NCBI GenBank assembly: GCA_030512335.1
Contig: JAULSU010000001.1
Span: forward strand, 372,001-436,000
DNA length: 64,000 bases
Reading direction: 5' to 3'
DNA from: Immersiella caudata
Lineage: Eukaryota; Ascomycota; Sordariomycetes; Sordariales; Lasiosphaeriaceae
The notes under the pieces were generated by a model. It worked only from the letters and a program-made list of their open reading frames with translations, made no database searches and was not told where the DNA came from. Shown here piece by piece: positions 10,694 through 21,816 of this stretch. Made by a program: the position numbers and the translations under genes. How positions within the stretch are numbered: the first letter of the stretch is position 1; each line of letters opens with the position of its first letter.

Positions 10694-11459
10694 TTTGGTG
10701 ATTGGCTGGTGCTAATGCGAGGTCCGCTGGTGTTTATGACTTGGGTTGGGCGTTGCGGATGACGCCAAGGGACTCGGAGTTTGTCAACACAAGTGCGAAT
10801 TGACTTGACGATTGCAGTCTCAACTGCAATGGAGACTGCAATGGAGGCCAAATCTTCAGGGTCTTGGAAGCTAAAATGAAGGGCAACCGTCCTTGGAGTT
10901 GTAGTTTTAGACCCCTTCCAGTGTCGTCGTCGTCGATCTCGAGGCAGTGTCTGAAGGATCGAATTGCACGCCAAGACCGCGGCTCTGAGACGTGGAACCA
11001 ACGCGGGCTGTCTCCCTGCAGCTGCCATTCATGCGGAGATCCCTGCGTTTATGCTCCGCACGGCGCGCGCTCTGGATAGGGCTGCGGCCCAGCGTGACAG
11101 GGCTTGTCTGGAGTTTGGCAGTGCCCGCGTGTTGGGTTTCAGGGGCATGACCGGTGCAGCTGTCGCTGGGCGCGATTCAGGGGCTTCGGATGCAGGTTGT
11201 GTAATTGACTGATCACATTGGTTGACTCGGATTTGAGTCCGTGTTTCCAATAGGTGTTGCGATTGGGATCAAATTGTTGGCATCAAATAATGCCAAGTCT
11301 TGGTGACCAGAACGAAAGACCCCCCCAGAGACGGCAGAGAGTGTTTGACATCGCAATGACAACAAGAGCGACAAAGTCCAACAACGAAACATCGACATCA
11401 CGACCTTTCCTTCATGACATCTCATGCCCTTAACAAGGGGAGTTCGCAACAAAAGTGTT

Positions 11460-11990
11460 CTAGTTCCTGTAGTTAAAGGCTTGGTCTAAACACACATCAT
11501 CTGTTAGTGATATCCACCAAGGCATCGCGCAGCAGACGGAAACCTAGCAAGGTAGGGAGGTAAGGCTCACCCTTCGTATACATAGCACCCCACCCAGCAG
11601 GAGCCGGGACTTCGCACTGAGCCCGAATAGCCCACGCGACATTCCCAACCCACGCGTAAGGCTCCCAATGCTCGACGTGGTTATCATTGCAGTAGAAGAG
11701 TTGTCGAAAGCTGGAAACTGGCCGTCTTATGTATTTGTTTTTCCATTCATGAATGGAAGTTGAAGTTGCTGGCGTTGACTCCATGTTCAACGACCTCGAA
11801 CCCTGCGATTGCGGCACCAGAATCATAATCCGCTCTCTCGTCGGCTCCGGGGTCAAGTCTCAACAGCGTAGTGATTTCCACATTCAGAGAGCCGGCGTAA
11901 GGGTGCCTTGCGGGTTGGCATTCCCGATGAAAGCCGGGGTGAGGCTATTACGATAAGGATTGCAAAAAGACACAAGTCTACAAAACATGC
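11460..11990 (-). pseudogene. Small secreted-protein gene, apparently broken (unknown family)
   Basis: The clearest part is the 3' end. A frame containing LFYCNDNHVEHWEPYAWVGN and AQCEVPAPAGWGAMYTK is joined through an 85-base intron (11486-11570) to DQAFNYRN and a stop at 11460-11462. Further upstream two coding-like blocks lie in different frames: FIGNANPQGTL, and then LNVEITTLLRLDPGADERAD through FEVVEHGVNASNFNF. Restoring one T near 11910 would fuse these two blocks. I find no canonical splice donor linking the second block to LFYC. Either the locus is decayed or an assembly error hides the true structure. The exact 5' end is a guess. Confidence 0.4.
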
Positions 11991-12020
11991 TATTCCATCC
12001 CAGTGCTCGCTATGCACCTG

Positions 12021-12613
12021 TCATGACAAAGAAACCTCTCCCTCCCCCCGTCTTCTCACTCCCCCCTTTCCTTCCACCGTAGGCAACTCCCCACCCCACG
12101 CGTACGCCAACAGAAAGGAATCCAACGCCACCCCGCCATACCCACTCTGCTTCGTCATCTGCGGCTCAGGAAGCTCATCATAAACCCAGCAATTCTCCCA
12201 AGGCCCCGGAAACCGACTATACGTGAACCCTTTGCACTGTGGAAACGTATCGCAGTGCTTTGCGCAGTCCTCGGGGGTGTTTTGCCAGCTCATGACTGCG
12301 ACGTCGTGGCGGCCGCCCCATGGGCCGGCGACAAAGCAGCCGACAAGGTAGTTTTGGCCGGCGGGCGTGGTGTGGATTCGAAAGTCGGAGAGGGTGCAGT
12401 CGGGAGGGAAGGTTCTCAGGGGCTCGCGCGCGGAGAGGGTTGGGGTGGTGGCGATGGTGTTCAGGTTATTGGCTTGGACGGTGCCTTTGGCGCCACTAGT
12501 ATTAGATTGGCCACCTCTCACTGCCGCGGGGCTGAATGAAAATGCTGTTACTTACTGCAGTTAAAGCTTAGGTATGTGCAAAAGGTTGCGAGGATCTTGC
12601 AAGCCCACGACAT
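12021..12613 (-). CDS. Secreted PAN/apple-like cysteine-rich protein
   Basis: Exon 1 is 12556-12613 and encodes a short hydrophobic leader (MSWACKILATFCTYLSFNC). Exon 2 is 12021-12520. The C-terminal domain has the PAN-like pattern CAKHCDTFPQCKGFTYSR followed by ENCWVYD. The frame remains open to 12021, giving about 185 residues. The predicted intron (12521-12555) has GTAAGT and GCAG ends but is only 35 bases, unusually short for a fungus, so the first exon is tentative. PAN domains bind proteins or carbohydrates. The adjacent secreted-protein remnant downstream lies on the same strand. Confidence 0.55.
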
Positions 12614-13289
12614 TTTGGTGTTGGTATGGGCAGCGGATGCAGTACGGTGTGGATGTCTTGGGGAGATACGGGCGACAGATGATGAGGACCAACATGACTT
12701 CCGCTTATATAGCCATCAGGTCTTCAAGAAGCTATTTATTCATTTTCTCCTGCCGATGCTTCCCCAGCTTGAAGCACTTTGCCAACAGATTCCACTCTCC
12801 TTTCAAGACCTGGTGTAGTTGGCCTGAGACGGGAGAGGACATCAGTCGTGTCTACACTAGTTACTTGCCGAACCTTGCTCTGCGCGGTGCAAACAATGAT
12901 CAGGCTTTGTCCCTGCACATATTACTTTTCGGGAGCGCTGTAAAGGCCCTTTGTCAAGGTTCTGCACGCCACGTCAGTCAATGAGGGAGGGCAAACATCT
13001 CGGCAGGGGCCGTGCTTTGCTTCAGGGAACGTCAAAAGACGGCAATCAGGACCTTGAGGTAACCAGCACAACGCACATCGCAAATAGAAGCGACACACAC
13101 GGCACACACGGCACGGCAGGCAAGTTCCAAGTTTTCTCACACGAGACCTTTGTGACATGCAAGCAAAGGGAAATGTTCCGCGGCTACTTGAGAGGCACTG
13201 GCACAGCTTCCCCTCTATTTGGAGCATCTCAGGCGGCTGGCCTGGGTCTCGAAACACAATCGCGACAGGCGCCTCATGACATCCAAAAG
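12614..13289. other. Intergenic, 676 bases
   Basis: Promoter side of the PAN-like gene and 3' flank of the MFS gene. A short GGCACACAC-type near-repeat lies around 13090-13115. No gene is supported. Confidence 0.5.
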
Positions 13290-14755
13290 TCAAACCGTCC
13301 AAGCCTGACGTTTTTCGGCGTCATCGAGACCGTCACTTCCGTTCTCCCCAGCAGTGACACGCACTCCAAAGCCAATGAGGCACGCGGCGCCGGACAGCGC
13401 AGCCGTAGCAAACATGAAGGGCAAGCCTGACCACACTCCACCAAGTTCCATCCCACGCCCAAGTGTCAAAGACACCAATGGTGCAGCAACTATACCCCCA
13501 AAGCTCTGCGCCATCAGGAGAAGCGCGCACATCATTCCCATATCTGATGCCGGCACCAATGACGCACCCAAGGCGAAAATAGTTGTGTGGTACCCCGAGC
13601 CAGCTGCGGCGATGCCCATGCCGAAAAGAAACAAGCCGTATGACGTACTAGCGAGAGCCATAATAAACGATCCGACTGCCAGACTCCAAGCGCTGGCCTT
13701 GGTTATGGTGCGGTCTCTGCCCACCGAGGACATGCGCTTGGTGAGGAATGTCTTGACCACCGGGACCAGGATGCTCAACGCGGCAATGCTCATGACCGAG
13801 CTGTACGCCATCTCCCGGGACAAGACAACTTCGCCCCGCCAGAAGCGCTCGGAGCCGTACTGAGAAACAGTCTGCAGCCCCCGTGTTCCGATGCCGGCGA
13901 GAAAGGCTGATTTCATAGTGAAGCGCGCGTTCTGGCTTAGGAGGCTGCTCTCTCGAACGTCGTCCAAGCGCAACTCCCACCATGGCGTATCTTGGCAGTT
14001 CAGGCTCTTGTCGTGAGAAAAGTAAGTCGAAGGGCAGGCAGCTAGGCCAAAGGCGATGATTTGCAGCATCACGCCAATCAGAACAGCGTAATGCAAACCG
14101 TTGGCATCCGAAGTCGAGCCCCTGATGGTGGTCGCCAACGGGCTTCCGACCAGTCCGCTGAGAATAGTGACAGCGCCAACAAGCAGGAAAACCCCCGCCC
14201 TGGTTGACTGCGGGTTAGCACAGAGTAGCAGCGTAGAGTAGAGGAATATATATACCTTTCCGCTGCCGGGTAAACATCCATCAACAAAGCATACGCCATG
14301 GCCGTCACGACCTGAGGGCCGCCGCCTACAATGTGGATGATGGGCGTAAATTCGGAAAGGGACTCGGCAATTCCAGATCCGGAGTCGATGGAATACCAGT
14401 ACAGCACAGCTCTCGCAGCTCTCTCAACAAAGACGCTTCCCATGGCCATGTACAACGCCATTGCGCGATGGTGCGGGGAACGGCGACTCATGTAGGTATA
14501 CGGAAGTACAAGGAAGATGCCAACGACAGGCTCGATTGTCTGCCTCTGGGTTGAGGACTCGAGGGAGTCATTGAAGAGAACGGTGCCAAGGCTGGTAGCA
14601 AAGATGATGCAGCAGACGAGAGTGAGGATTTCGCGACGGTCAGTTTTCACAAATGGTGCAGGAGGTGCTGATTTGGTGCGTTTGCGCGCCAAGAGCGGCG
14701 CGGCTTCCGAGTCCAGCGCCTTTGAGGCGGGAACGGAGGGAGCGTATTGGCTCAT
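13290..14755 (-). CDS. Major facilitator superfamily transporter
   Basis: Exon 1 is 14256-14755 and exon 2 is 13290-14199, giving 469 residues. The 56-base intron starts GTATAT and ends at the CAG before GGCGGGGG; only this acceptor keeps the frame (AAER to AGVFLLVGAVTIL). A soluble N-terminus rich in basic residues is followed by about 11-12 hydrophobic segments in two bundles, with the MFS-like turn LLMDVYPAAER in the first half and a long central region. The second half ends with ALSGAACLIGFGV and a charged tail. The substrate is unknown. It has no detected cluster partner. Confidence 0.8.
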
Positions 14756-15579
14756 TGAGTGTTGGTTAGGTTCTCAGGCGGTTGATGACAAATTGTGGGG
14801 GAAAGCGGTCCCAACGGTCAAGAGCCGAGCAACGACTGTCGGGCCATCCATTCGTTGCTGAGCGAGTTCTGGTGCATTTATGGACGGATCCCGTGCATGT
14901 CCGGACTCCCTGATCCAGGGACCATCTGCCAATTGAGTTGCGCCCCCCTGCGGCTGTCCGTCGCGGGGAAGCCAACTCAGTTCCTGGGCTGCGTCCACAT
15001 GAGACGCCTCTTCGCCGTCGTCCCCCCCTCAATTGGAATGGAGATGTTGTTGTGTGGGTGGTTGGCGCAAAGCAAAGAATGCCACAGACATGAATGCTGT
15101 GGGATTGCTGCCACGAGACCAGGAGGGGCAAATGGTGGTGATTCATTGGGGGTAATCGATAGATAACTTATCTCAATGTGCTTCCTTCCTCCACAAAGAG
15201 GCGTTTGCGGGTGGAGCGGTATGCCAAGACGTAAACAAGCGACAAAAGGGGCTGAAAGTGGGTGGCGGCCTGAGCCTGTGCCACTGGATGGCGTTTGAGC
15301 CGACCCCACACATGGATGGACGTCGCTGCCCGGGCTATCCCAAAGAGCGAGACCGCCAAAACCTGGACGGGATGGCCGCTTTAAATCCGGCAACTCCATC
15401 CAACACCAACCACGTCCATGGTGTAACGATGGCGGCTCGCGATGCGAGTGCAAAAGGCTTCAGATGAAAACTGCTCGAAGTCTCCACTCCTGCTCTCCAG
15501 CGAATATTGAATGCCAGCGCTGACAGCTTCGGCATCACACCCATGCCATACGTCACAAGTATGACTAATTATTTTGCAG
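14756..15579. other. Intergenic, about 820 bases
   Basis: Upstream region of the MFS gene. Short frames on both strands have no recognisable content. Confidence 0.45.
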
Positions 15580-15714
15580 GTGGGCGGTCAAGTGGGCAAG
15601 CATCTCACTCAGCAGCTACTCGAGAAGGGAAACCACATCGTCAACATCATCATCCGCGCAGCAGCAAAGACTGAGGTCCCCATAGACCATGAGATGAACA
15701 AGGGGAATTTTGCC
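15580..15714 (+). pseudogene. NmrA-like / NAD(P)-binding relic
   Basis: Directly after an intron-like 3' end (TTTTGCAG at 15572-15579) the frame reads VGGQVGKHLTQQLLEKGNH and then IIRAAAKTEVP. This matches the first strand-helix unit of NmrA-type NAD(P)-binding proteins, where GxGGQVGxH is followed by a helix and an (A/T)R turn. The expected first exon and the rest of the Rossmann fold are not found in any frame on either side. It looks like a surviving exon fragment. Confidence 0.45.
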
Positions 15715-17001
15715 GCCCTTCCCAAGACCCTGTACCGCCGTATGTTATTTCCTACAGGAGATGGAGATTACGAGGCCAACCGAGACACACACAATGCTCT
15801 ATTGAGGCTTCCTGTGAAGACCATGGACGACGCCAGTCGTGAGGGGGTTCGCATGGGCAGGAATGGCAAAGTCACTGATTAACGGATATGATACAATGAT
15901 CAACGGCTCCGAGTATCGCAAGCAAAATGGAAAGGCAATTGCACCTCTGTCATTATCACCACGCGGTCCAAGCCGAATATACACCAACTCACCGCTTTAC
16001 GTCCGCCGTTTGTGGAGCCTGTTGAAAGGGATGACGGCAAGCAAATCCCCAGCCTGTGCCCAGTCTGAACCGAAGTGCATCTGAACGAAAATCAGACGCA
16101 GTCAGCACTGCAACTGGTTACATATTCGCTATCATCCCATCTTTCGCCAGCAAACTCATTTTCGAAGACTCCACACTAACCATCTCAGAGGTTATGCACG
16201 TCGCATCATCCATCTCACTCCTGCCATCTCCAAATACCATATTGCTTCCTTCTTTCGTAATCACCTCGAATTCCGGTTACCATCTCACATCATTCTCTCA
16301 TCTTCTAGCCCCTTCCACGATTTCGGCGCCTGAGGCAAAGCCCACCCAGGCCAAGGCGCACATCCAGGTCCTTCAATTTTAGAGCAGATCTTCCTCCTTG
16401 GCCGCCTTCACTCTCGCCTTCGAAGCAGCCTTCCTTGGATTTCAGGTAAGACCTCAGAGATTTTTCTTTACCCCACACCCCATTTCGGAGCACTGACCAG
16501 CCTTCCTTCTTCCTTTACCTTCAACCACAGTCTTTGGCCCCAGCCGATTCTCACTGGCCATTTTGCCTCCAGTCTCTTTCCTCTCTCTCCTCTACCACGC
16601 CTCCTTCAAGTTACTTCCTTCTCCTCTCCACACAACCTCTTATCCGATATCTTGATCCTGGTAAGTCTTTACGGAATCTCACCTCCTCCCACTCAACTCA
16701 GAACTGCATCTCAGAGTTTCCCGTTCCAGTACCTCAATCCTTCAAGATGTGGCCATCTCTCCTAATCTTACCTTCCTCCTTTTCACAAAAACTGCCTCAG
16801 CAAACCAGTTTTCCATCCCATAACCACTTCACTACTCTCTCGTCTAGTCTCCAACATCACACATGACGGCTGGGAAAGCACCACATCTCCACTCCTTGGC
16901 TTCTTTCCTGGGGTATAAATTTCTTCCTCCTCGCCGTTCAACCGCAGAATCTTCTTCCTCCTTCATCATCTCTAACCACCTCTGCCTCGCAGCAACAAAC
17001 A
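15715..17001. other. CT-rich leader region upstream of the BTB gene
   Basis: From about 16100 the plus strand is strongly pyrimidine-rich, as in fungal promoters and leaders. GTAAGA at 16446 and GTAAGT at 16661 followed by CAG sites suggest introns in the 5' untranslated region of the gene starting at 17002. No protein-coding gene is supported in this stretch. Confidence 0.45.
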
Positions 17002-17475
17002 ATGGCCGACTACGCCGAGAACGTCCAGCGGGACTCCGACTATGACAACAAGGACAATGGTCGCTCTGGTCCTGGTCTCTTCTCTCTTAGCAAGGATCAC
17101 TTCCTCCCGCACCTCCAACCAGGCGGCGAGATCGGAGGGCGCCGCGTTCCCGCTGCTATAGCGCGTCTCAGGGAGCGATCCCCGGGTACCGTTGCCACCG
17201 TCGGGAGACTTTCTCCCATCCCGAAGTTTGAGGACCCCGCCCCAGTTGCTCCCATGGCGGATATCCAGATGGCCGACGCGCCTCCCCTCATCGAGCCTGT
17301 TAACGCTCCAGCTCCAGCTCCAGCTCCAGCTCCAGCTCCAGCTCCAGCTCCAGCTCTTGTCCCCGCCCTGCCGGTCTATCCTCAAGCCCTCGCCCAGGCG
17401 AACCTCCCCGCTGCTGACGAGCACGCAGGTGACGAGCCCGGCGCTGCCGAGTTGATCAAGGTCAATGATGATGAT

Positions 17476-17513
<38 letters not shown>

Positions 17514-18705
17514 TGTCGCTATTCTCCCTGCTGGACGAGAGATCCTGGACCCCCGTGGCGACATCCTTCTGGTCGCGGGCGCGGGTGACAACATTCGAGA
17601 ATTCAGAGTCTGCTCCCGGGCTTTGTTTCGCCACTCCCCGGAGCTTGAGAGGATCTGCAGGGAGGATGTCGACGCTCGCTACCGCTTCAGAAGCCATACC
17701 CCCGACAGTGATCGGGGCAGAGAGGAGCCACGCAGAATCCAACTCGAAGCGTATGTTACTAATATGAAGGCGCTGCACCTCCTTCTCATCCTCGTCCACC
17801 ATGGACCCAACGACCGCGTCTACGCCATGCTCAAGGGCCCGAAACTATTCAGCGACGTTCTGGTTATTGCCCACCACTTCGAGATGGTGACGTGCATGTC
17901 TGGAGTCGCGCCCCGCTGGCTGAAGGACGTATACAAGAAGGACGTCGCCAGATTTGACGAGGTCTCCCATCAGTTGTGGATTTGCCACATGGTCGGACAT
18001 CTCCCTTGCGTCAAGCAGACCCTTCTCCGGATGATCACCACCGCTCGCCTAAACTCCCAGGGAGAGCTGCTTGGCTTTGGCGCGCACGAAGACCAGCCGT
18101 TCTCGACATTTGCGCCTCTCAAGGCATTGAAGCTCTTGGGTAAGTCCAAACACCTATTCCGCGGGAGTTCCCTCGCCGCAGTAGTTAATCATTTTTGCCT
18201 TCTAGATGAGATCACCGACTGTCGCCGGGCTGTCATGGAGAAGCTCTTTACGTACGTCGATAACGCCATCAAGATCCTCACCACCACCCCCGAGAAGACC
18301 GACATACGCCCTGACGGGGGATACCTCTGCCGCGCTATCGACGCCGGAGCGGGAGTGAGCGAGCAGAGACGCTGCGACGCCCTGCTCCTCGGCAACCTCA
18401 TGCGTGAGCTTAGCAAGTATGGCTGGCACAAGAAGGATGAGCGCTGCTCCCCGTTTTCTCACCATGGCTCCCCTTCCATCCTACACAAGCGTATCACCAG
18501 CATCGCCAAGCGCGCAGTCGAGAAGGGCAGACCCGATGATTGGAACGAGGCTACAGATCCGCACATCCACTGCCTGCCCTTCGGTGACGTCTGGCCCTCT
18601 CTGGATGACCTGATCGACGCGGAGATCGAGAAGATGAAGTTCGACAAGGAGGAATTCTCAAAGAGCGCTCGCGCTCTTGGCTTCAAGAATCTAAACTGGG
18701 ATTGA
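17002..18705 (+). CDS. BTB/POZ-domain protein with Pro-Ala and poly-Asp tracts
   Basis: Exon 1 is 17002-18139 and exon 2 is 18206-18705, giving 545 residues. The 66-base intron (GTAAGT..TCTAG) is in frame and lacks a stop, so an unspliced 567-residue form is possible. After a disordered N-terminus come eight GCTCCA repeats encoding Pro-Ala and an Asp run (about residues 155-171). A BTB-like domain starts at DPRGDILLVAG, with EFRVCSRALFRHSPELER typical of fungal BTB proteins. The rest is helical and may be a BACK-like extension. It probably acts as an adaptor or scaffold; the partner is unknown. The start follows a CAACAAACA context. Confidence 0.8.
17305..17352 (+). repeat. Eight tandem copies of GCTCCA
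   Basis: A perfect 6-base repeat inside the BTB gene that encodes alternating Ala-Pro. Copy number is likely to vary between strains. Confidence 0.9.
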
Positions 18706-20119
18706 TTTGGTGCAACTGCGTGGGAGATGGACTTTTTTGGGATGGGGCGGAGGGAACGAACCCGCATGTATCATGGTGTTCTTTTCTGTTCGCGTGGATT
18801 CGAGCGTTGCTTCCACCATGGCATTTGCCAGCTTCACCCGCGTATGGGTTTTAATCTCAATACATCGCCGGATTTTCTTCTCAATTTCCATAGGAACTCC
18901 AACTTGCTCGTGAGCTCCAGGTCTCTGTGATATTGCAATCGCCCACAGCCCCCAGGTTTCCAAACGCGGCCCGCTCCCCTCCCGCCATCCACGCGCCCCG
19001 TCCCGCCCTAGAAGGCCGCCTCTCCGCCCAGCAGCAGCCGTCTTTCGCCCCTTGAACTCGGAGCGCGTCACGCGGTATTCGTGCTGTTCCCGGGCGAAAA
19101 GCTGTCCATCGCTCCTCGGCTACAAGCCTCGTTTACTCAGCCAAAAGCGAAAAGACCTGACACCGGAAAAGCGCGATGGGGGCGTGGAGGGAAACGCCAT
19201 CTAGACGCTGAGCGATAGCCGCCAAGAGGGGAGCTTGTCGTGGCGGGGCGCTACTTTTTAGGGTGAGGATGGTGATGGGGCTGGCGATGATTTCATAACT
19301 GTCATGTTGTGCCATGTTCAGGGGGGGTGGGGGGGCGTCACTCGGCATTAGGAACTCAGCAGGCTGGTCCTTGGCACTGGTATTGATGTGAAAGCTGTAG
19401 CCTCAATTCCTTTGAGAAGTGGCAGCAGAGCCTTCTCTCTTCTTCCTTTGCTTCATATGAAAACAACCATGAAATTGTTCTTGCTATCTACTGGCTTTCA
19501 AACTCCCATGCGTCAAAGGACCGTCGCTTTGTTGCGCAATGACGTTGGGAACTGAGGTGCGTGCCCAGGCGTCCATTGTTCATACGGTGAGACCAGTGAG
19601 ACCGACGTCTCCTGCCTTTTGCTGCCGCTCCGCTACTTCCATCAACGCCAGTCTTTTCTACACCTAACTCCAAATTCTTGATGCCTCGTCGGCTCTGTGG
19701 CACCAATTTCGTCACTGCGCCGAGAAACCCACAGCAATGACGCCCCCACTGCTACCGAAAGAACCGCGCGCCACAGCTGGCCCTCTTCCCCAGACGACTC
19801 GTCCTTTCCGATTGAACTTTCCTGAAGTGAACGGCTGGAAGGTTCAGCCTCCATTGTTGGAGACCCGCCTGGCGCGACAGCTGCCGAGAATTTGGCAGCG
19901 GCGGGGCCAGCAACTTGGAATTCACCTGGCTCGCGGTTTTCTGCCTCGTCACGTCGTCCGACCTATTATCTTCGACCGAGACCGCGCTCGACTTCCAACC
20001 TGCTCTCGTCAGCTGTCTTTGCTACAGCACTCTCTCGCTAACCACCCTCGTTGTTAGACCACTCTCTTGCTGCACCCGAATCGCACACAAGCCTGGCTAT
20101 CGCCACCGCAACGCGCAAG
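18706..20119. other. Intergenic, 1.4 kb
   Basis: No supported gene. A minus-strand frame from an ATG at 19348 to 19133 encodes 71 residues (MPSDAPPPPLNMAQHDS start) with no recognisable feature. The region from about 19900 is the leader of the gene starting at 20120. Confidence 0.45.
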
Positions 20120-21061
20120 ATGTCCGCCGGTGGCCTCTTGGCCCTGCTCGCGGAGAAGAGATCCGAAGAGGGGCAGCCAGACAGCATCAAAGTCCACAAG
20201 CCATTCGCCTTTGAACAACACCCTCGATATCCTCCAAGCCCTGATCCACCTCGCCCATTGCTGCAACGGATCACCCGAACCAGCACCAGCGACGCCGCAC
20301 CCAAGGCGAGCTTCATCGAATGCCCGCTGTTTCCAGCCAACCGACCGCTCGGCTTCCCCCATCTCATCGATACGCGTACCTTTACCGAAGACACGGACCT
20401 CCGCAGTTTTCGCTTCGTTGACGTTGTGGCGACGATTTTCTACAAGTACAACACCGTGTTTTGCGAGCTCTTCTTCGAAGAGGCGTACCAAGACATCGTT
20501 TTCTACCTCACCGACCTGCGCGTCCACAACGAGCCGCCTTTGCCAACGTGGACTGTGGCGAAAGCCGTGGACAATATCAAGGTGCGTCTCCCACCTCCCT
20601 TCTCGTAGACTCGCGCTAACGCATGCATACCACAGGTCGAGTTCGTCCCGGGTGCGTATCAATTCCTAGGCTACAGCGCCGAGGTTAAGAGGGGGGATTG
20701 CTGGGATCCGGTCGAGATTACTGATATCGGCGACGTCGATTACGTCTCCCTGCGAGACGACGAAATGGAACTCTACGGCTCCTATATTGGGAAAAGGATG
20801 CTCTGCCCGCAGCCCTTCATTCGCACCCCGTATTTTGCGTACAAGATCTGCGTCAATGGACAGCGTGTCCACCCCGACTGGCCGAAGGAGGATCTTGGCG
20901 CCAATCACCGCGCGAGGGCTGTTGGTTTGGTCCGACAGAATCAGGATGCGAACCTCGGTCTGGTGCGCCAGGTTGTTGTTTCGAGGACGAATCATCCCAA
21001 GGTGGTAGACGGGCCGAAGAACCGCGAGGATTGGGGTCATCCGTGGTATTCGCTCAACTGA
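20120..21061 (+). CDS. Conserved-looking protein of unknown function, two exons
   Basis: Exon 1 is 20120-20581 and exon 2 is 20636-21061, giving 295 residues. The 54-base intron starts GTGCGT, has the branch site GCTAAC and ends CACAG, joining codons in phase 0 (DNIK to VEFVPGAYQFLGYSAEV). The protein is soluble, with no signal peptide. It has compact coding blocks such as ELFFEEAYQDIVFYLTDLRV in exon 1 and CVNGQRVHPDWPKEDLG in exon 2, and it ends in GHPWYSLN. I do not recognise the family. The frame quality on both sides of the intron makes the model reliable. Confidence 0.75.
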
Positions 21062-21816
21062 AGATTCCGGGGAAGTATAGGACAGGGGAGGAGGCATGGG
21101 GGCAGACAGATGGGGTAGCGTTTACCACTTGAGCCTGTGGCTTCGATTCGACAGTATCGGTGAGAATTAAGACCGGAGTCAGAATACACCATGTGCATAC
21201 CGGCGCCGGCGGTACTTTGGATGCTTCCCATTGAGTGTGTGAGAAAATCCGGCCGAAACTCTATCGATGTGGCAGATCGCCAGAGATAAAAAGGCCGTCG
21301 TCGCATGCAATGGTTGTCTCAGGAAAGGCCCTCGTACACTCACCATCCTCCTCTTCATCCTCGCAGCTTTCCATTCTCATAGTTGTCAATCTCTACCTAT
21401 CAGCGAGGGGTTCACCACGGCTCCCAAACAACCAAACTCCCGGTCATCGAGAAGGATGATGACAAACACACCCTCACTATCTCGCATCCCATTGAGTGAC
21501 GAGGCACGGACGACGAGAGGCAGATGTCGACAAGCAGACAAGGAGTATCCTCCATTTATTTATTTTTTGTGTGTCTGACTCATGATCTCTTCGAAGGCAA
21601 ATGATGGTGCGCCTACCCAAGCCCCCGATCCAAGAAAGGGAAAAAAAAAAGGTTTGTATGTACACAAAAAGTTCGAAAGTAACCACCAGGGTCCGAATCC
21701 CTTTTTTTCACTCTATACAATGCTTGCTCCGGTGTCAAGCCGACACTGGTATCCCAGGTCTCCGGGGATTACCACTACACGGCGCGGCAAGTGCTCACGG
21801 CTCTGCGATCAATCCC
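21062..21816. other. Intergenic, 755 bases
   Basis: 3' flanks of two convergent genes. It includes an A run near 21643 and a T run near 21703. No gene is supported. Confidence 0.5.
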
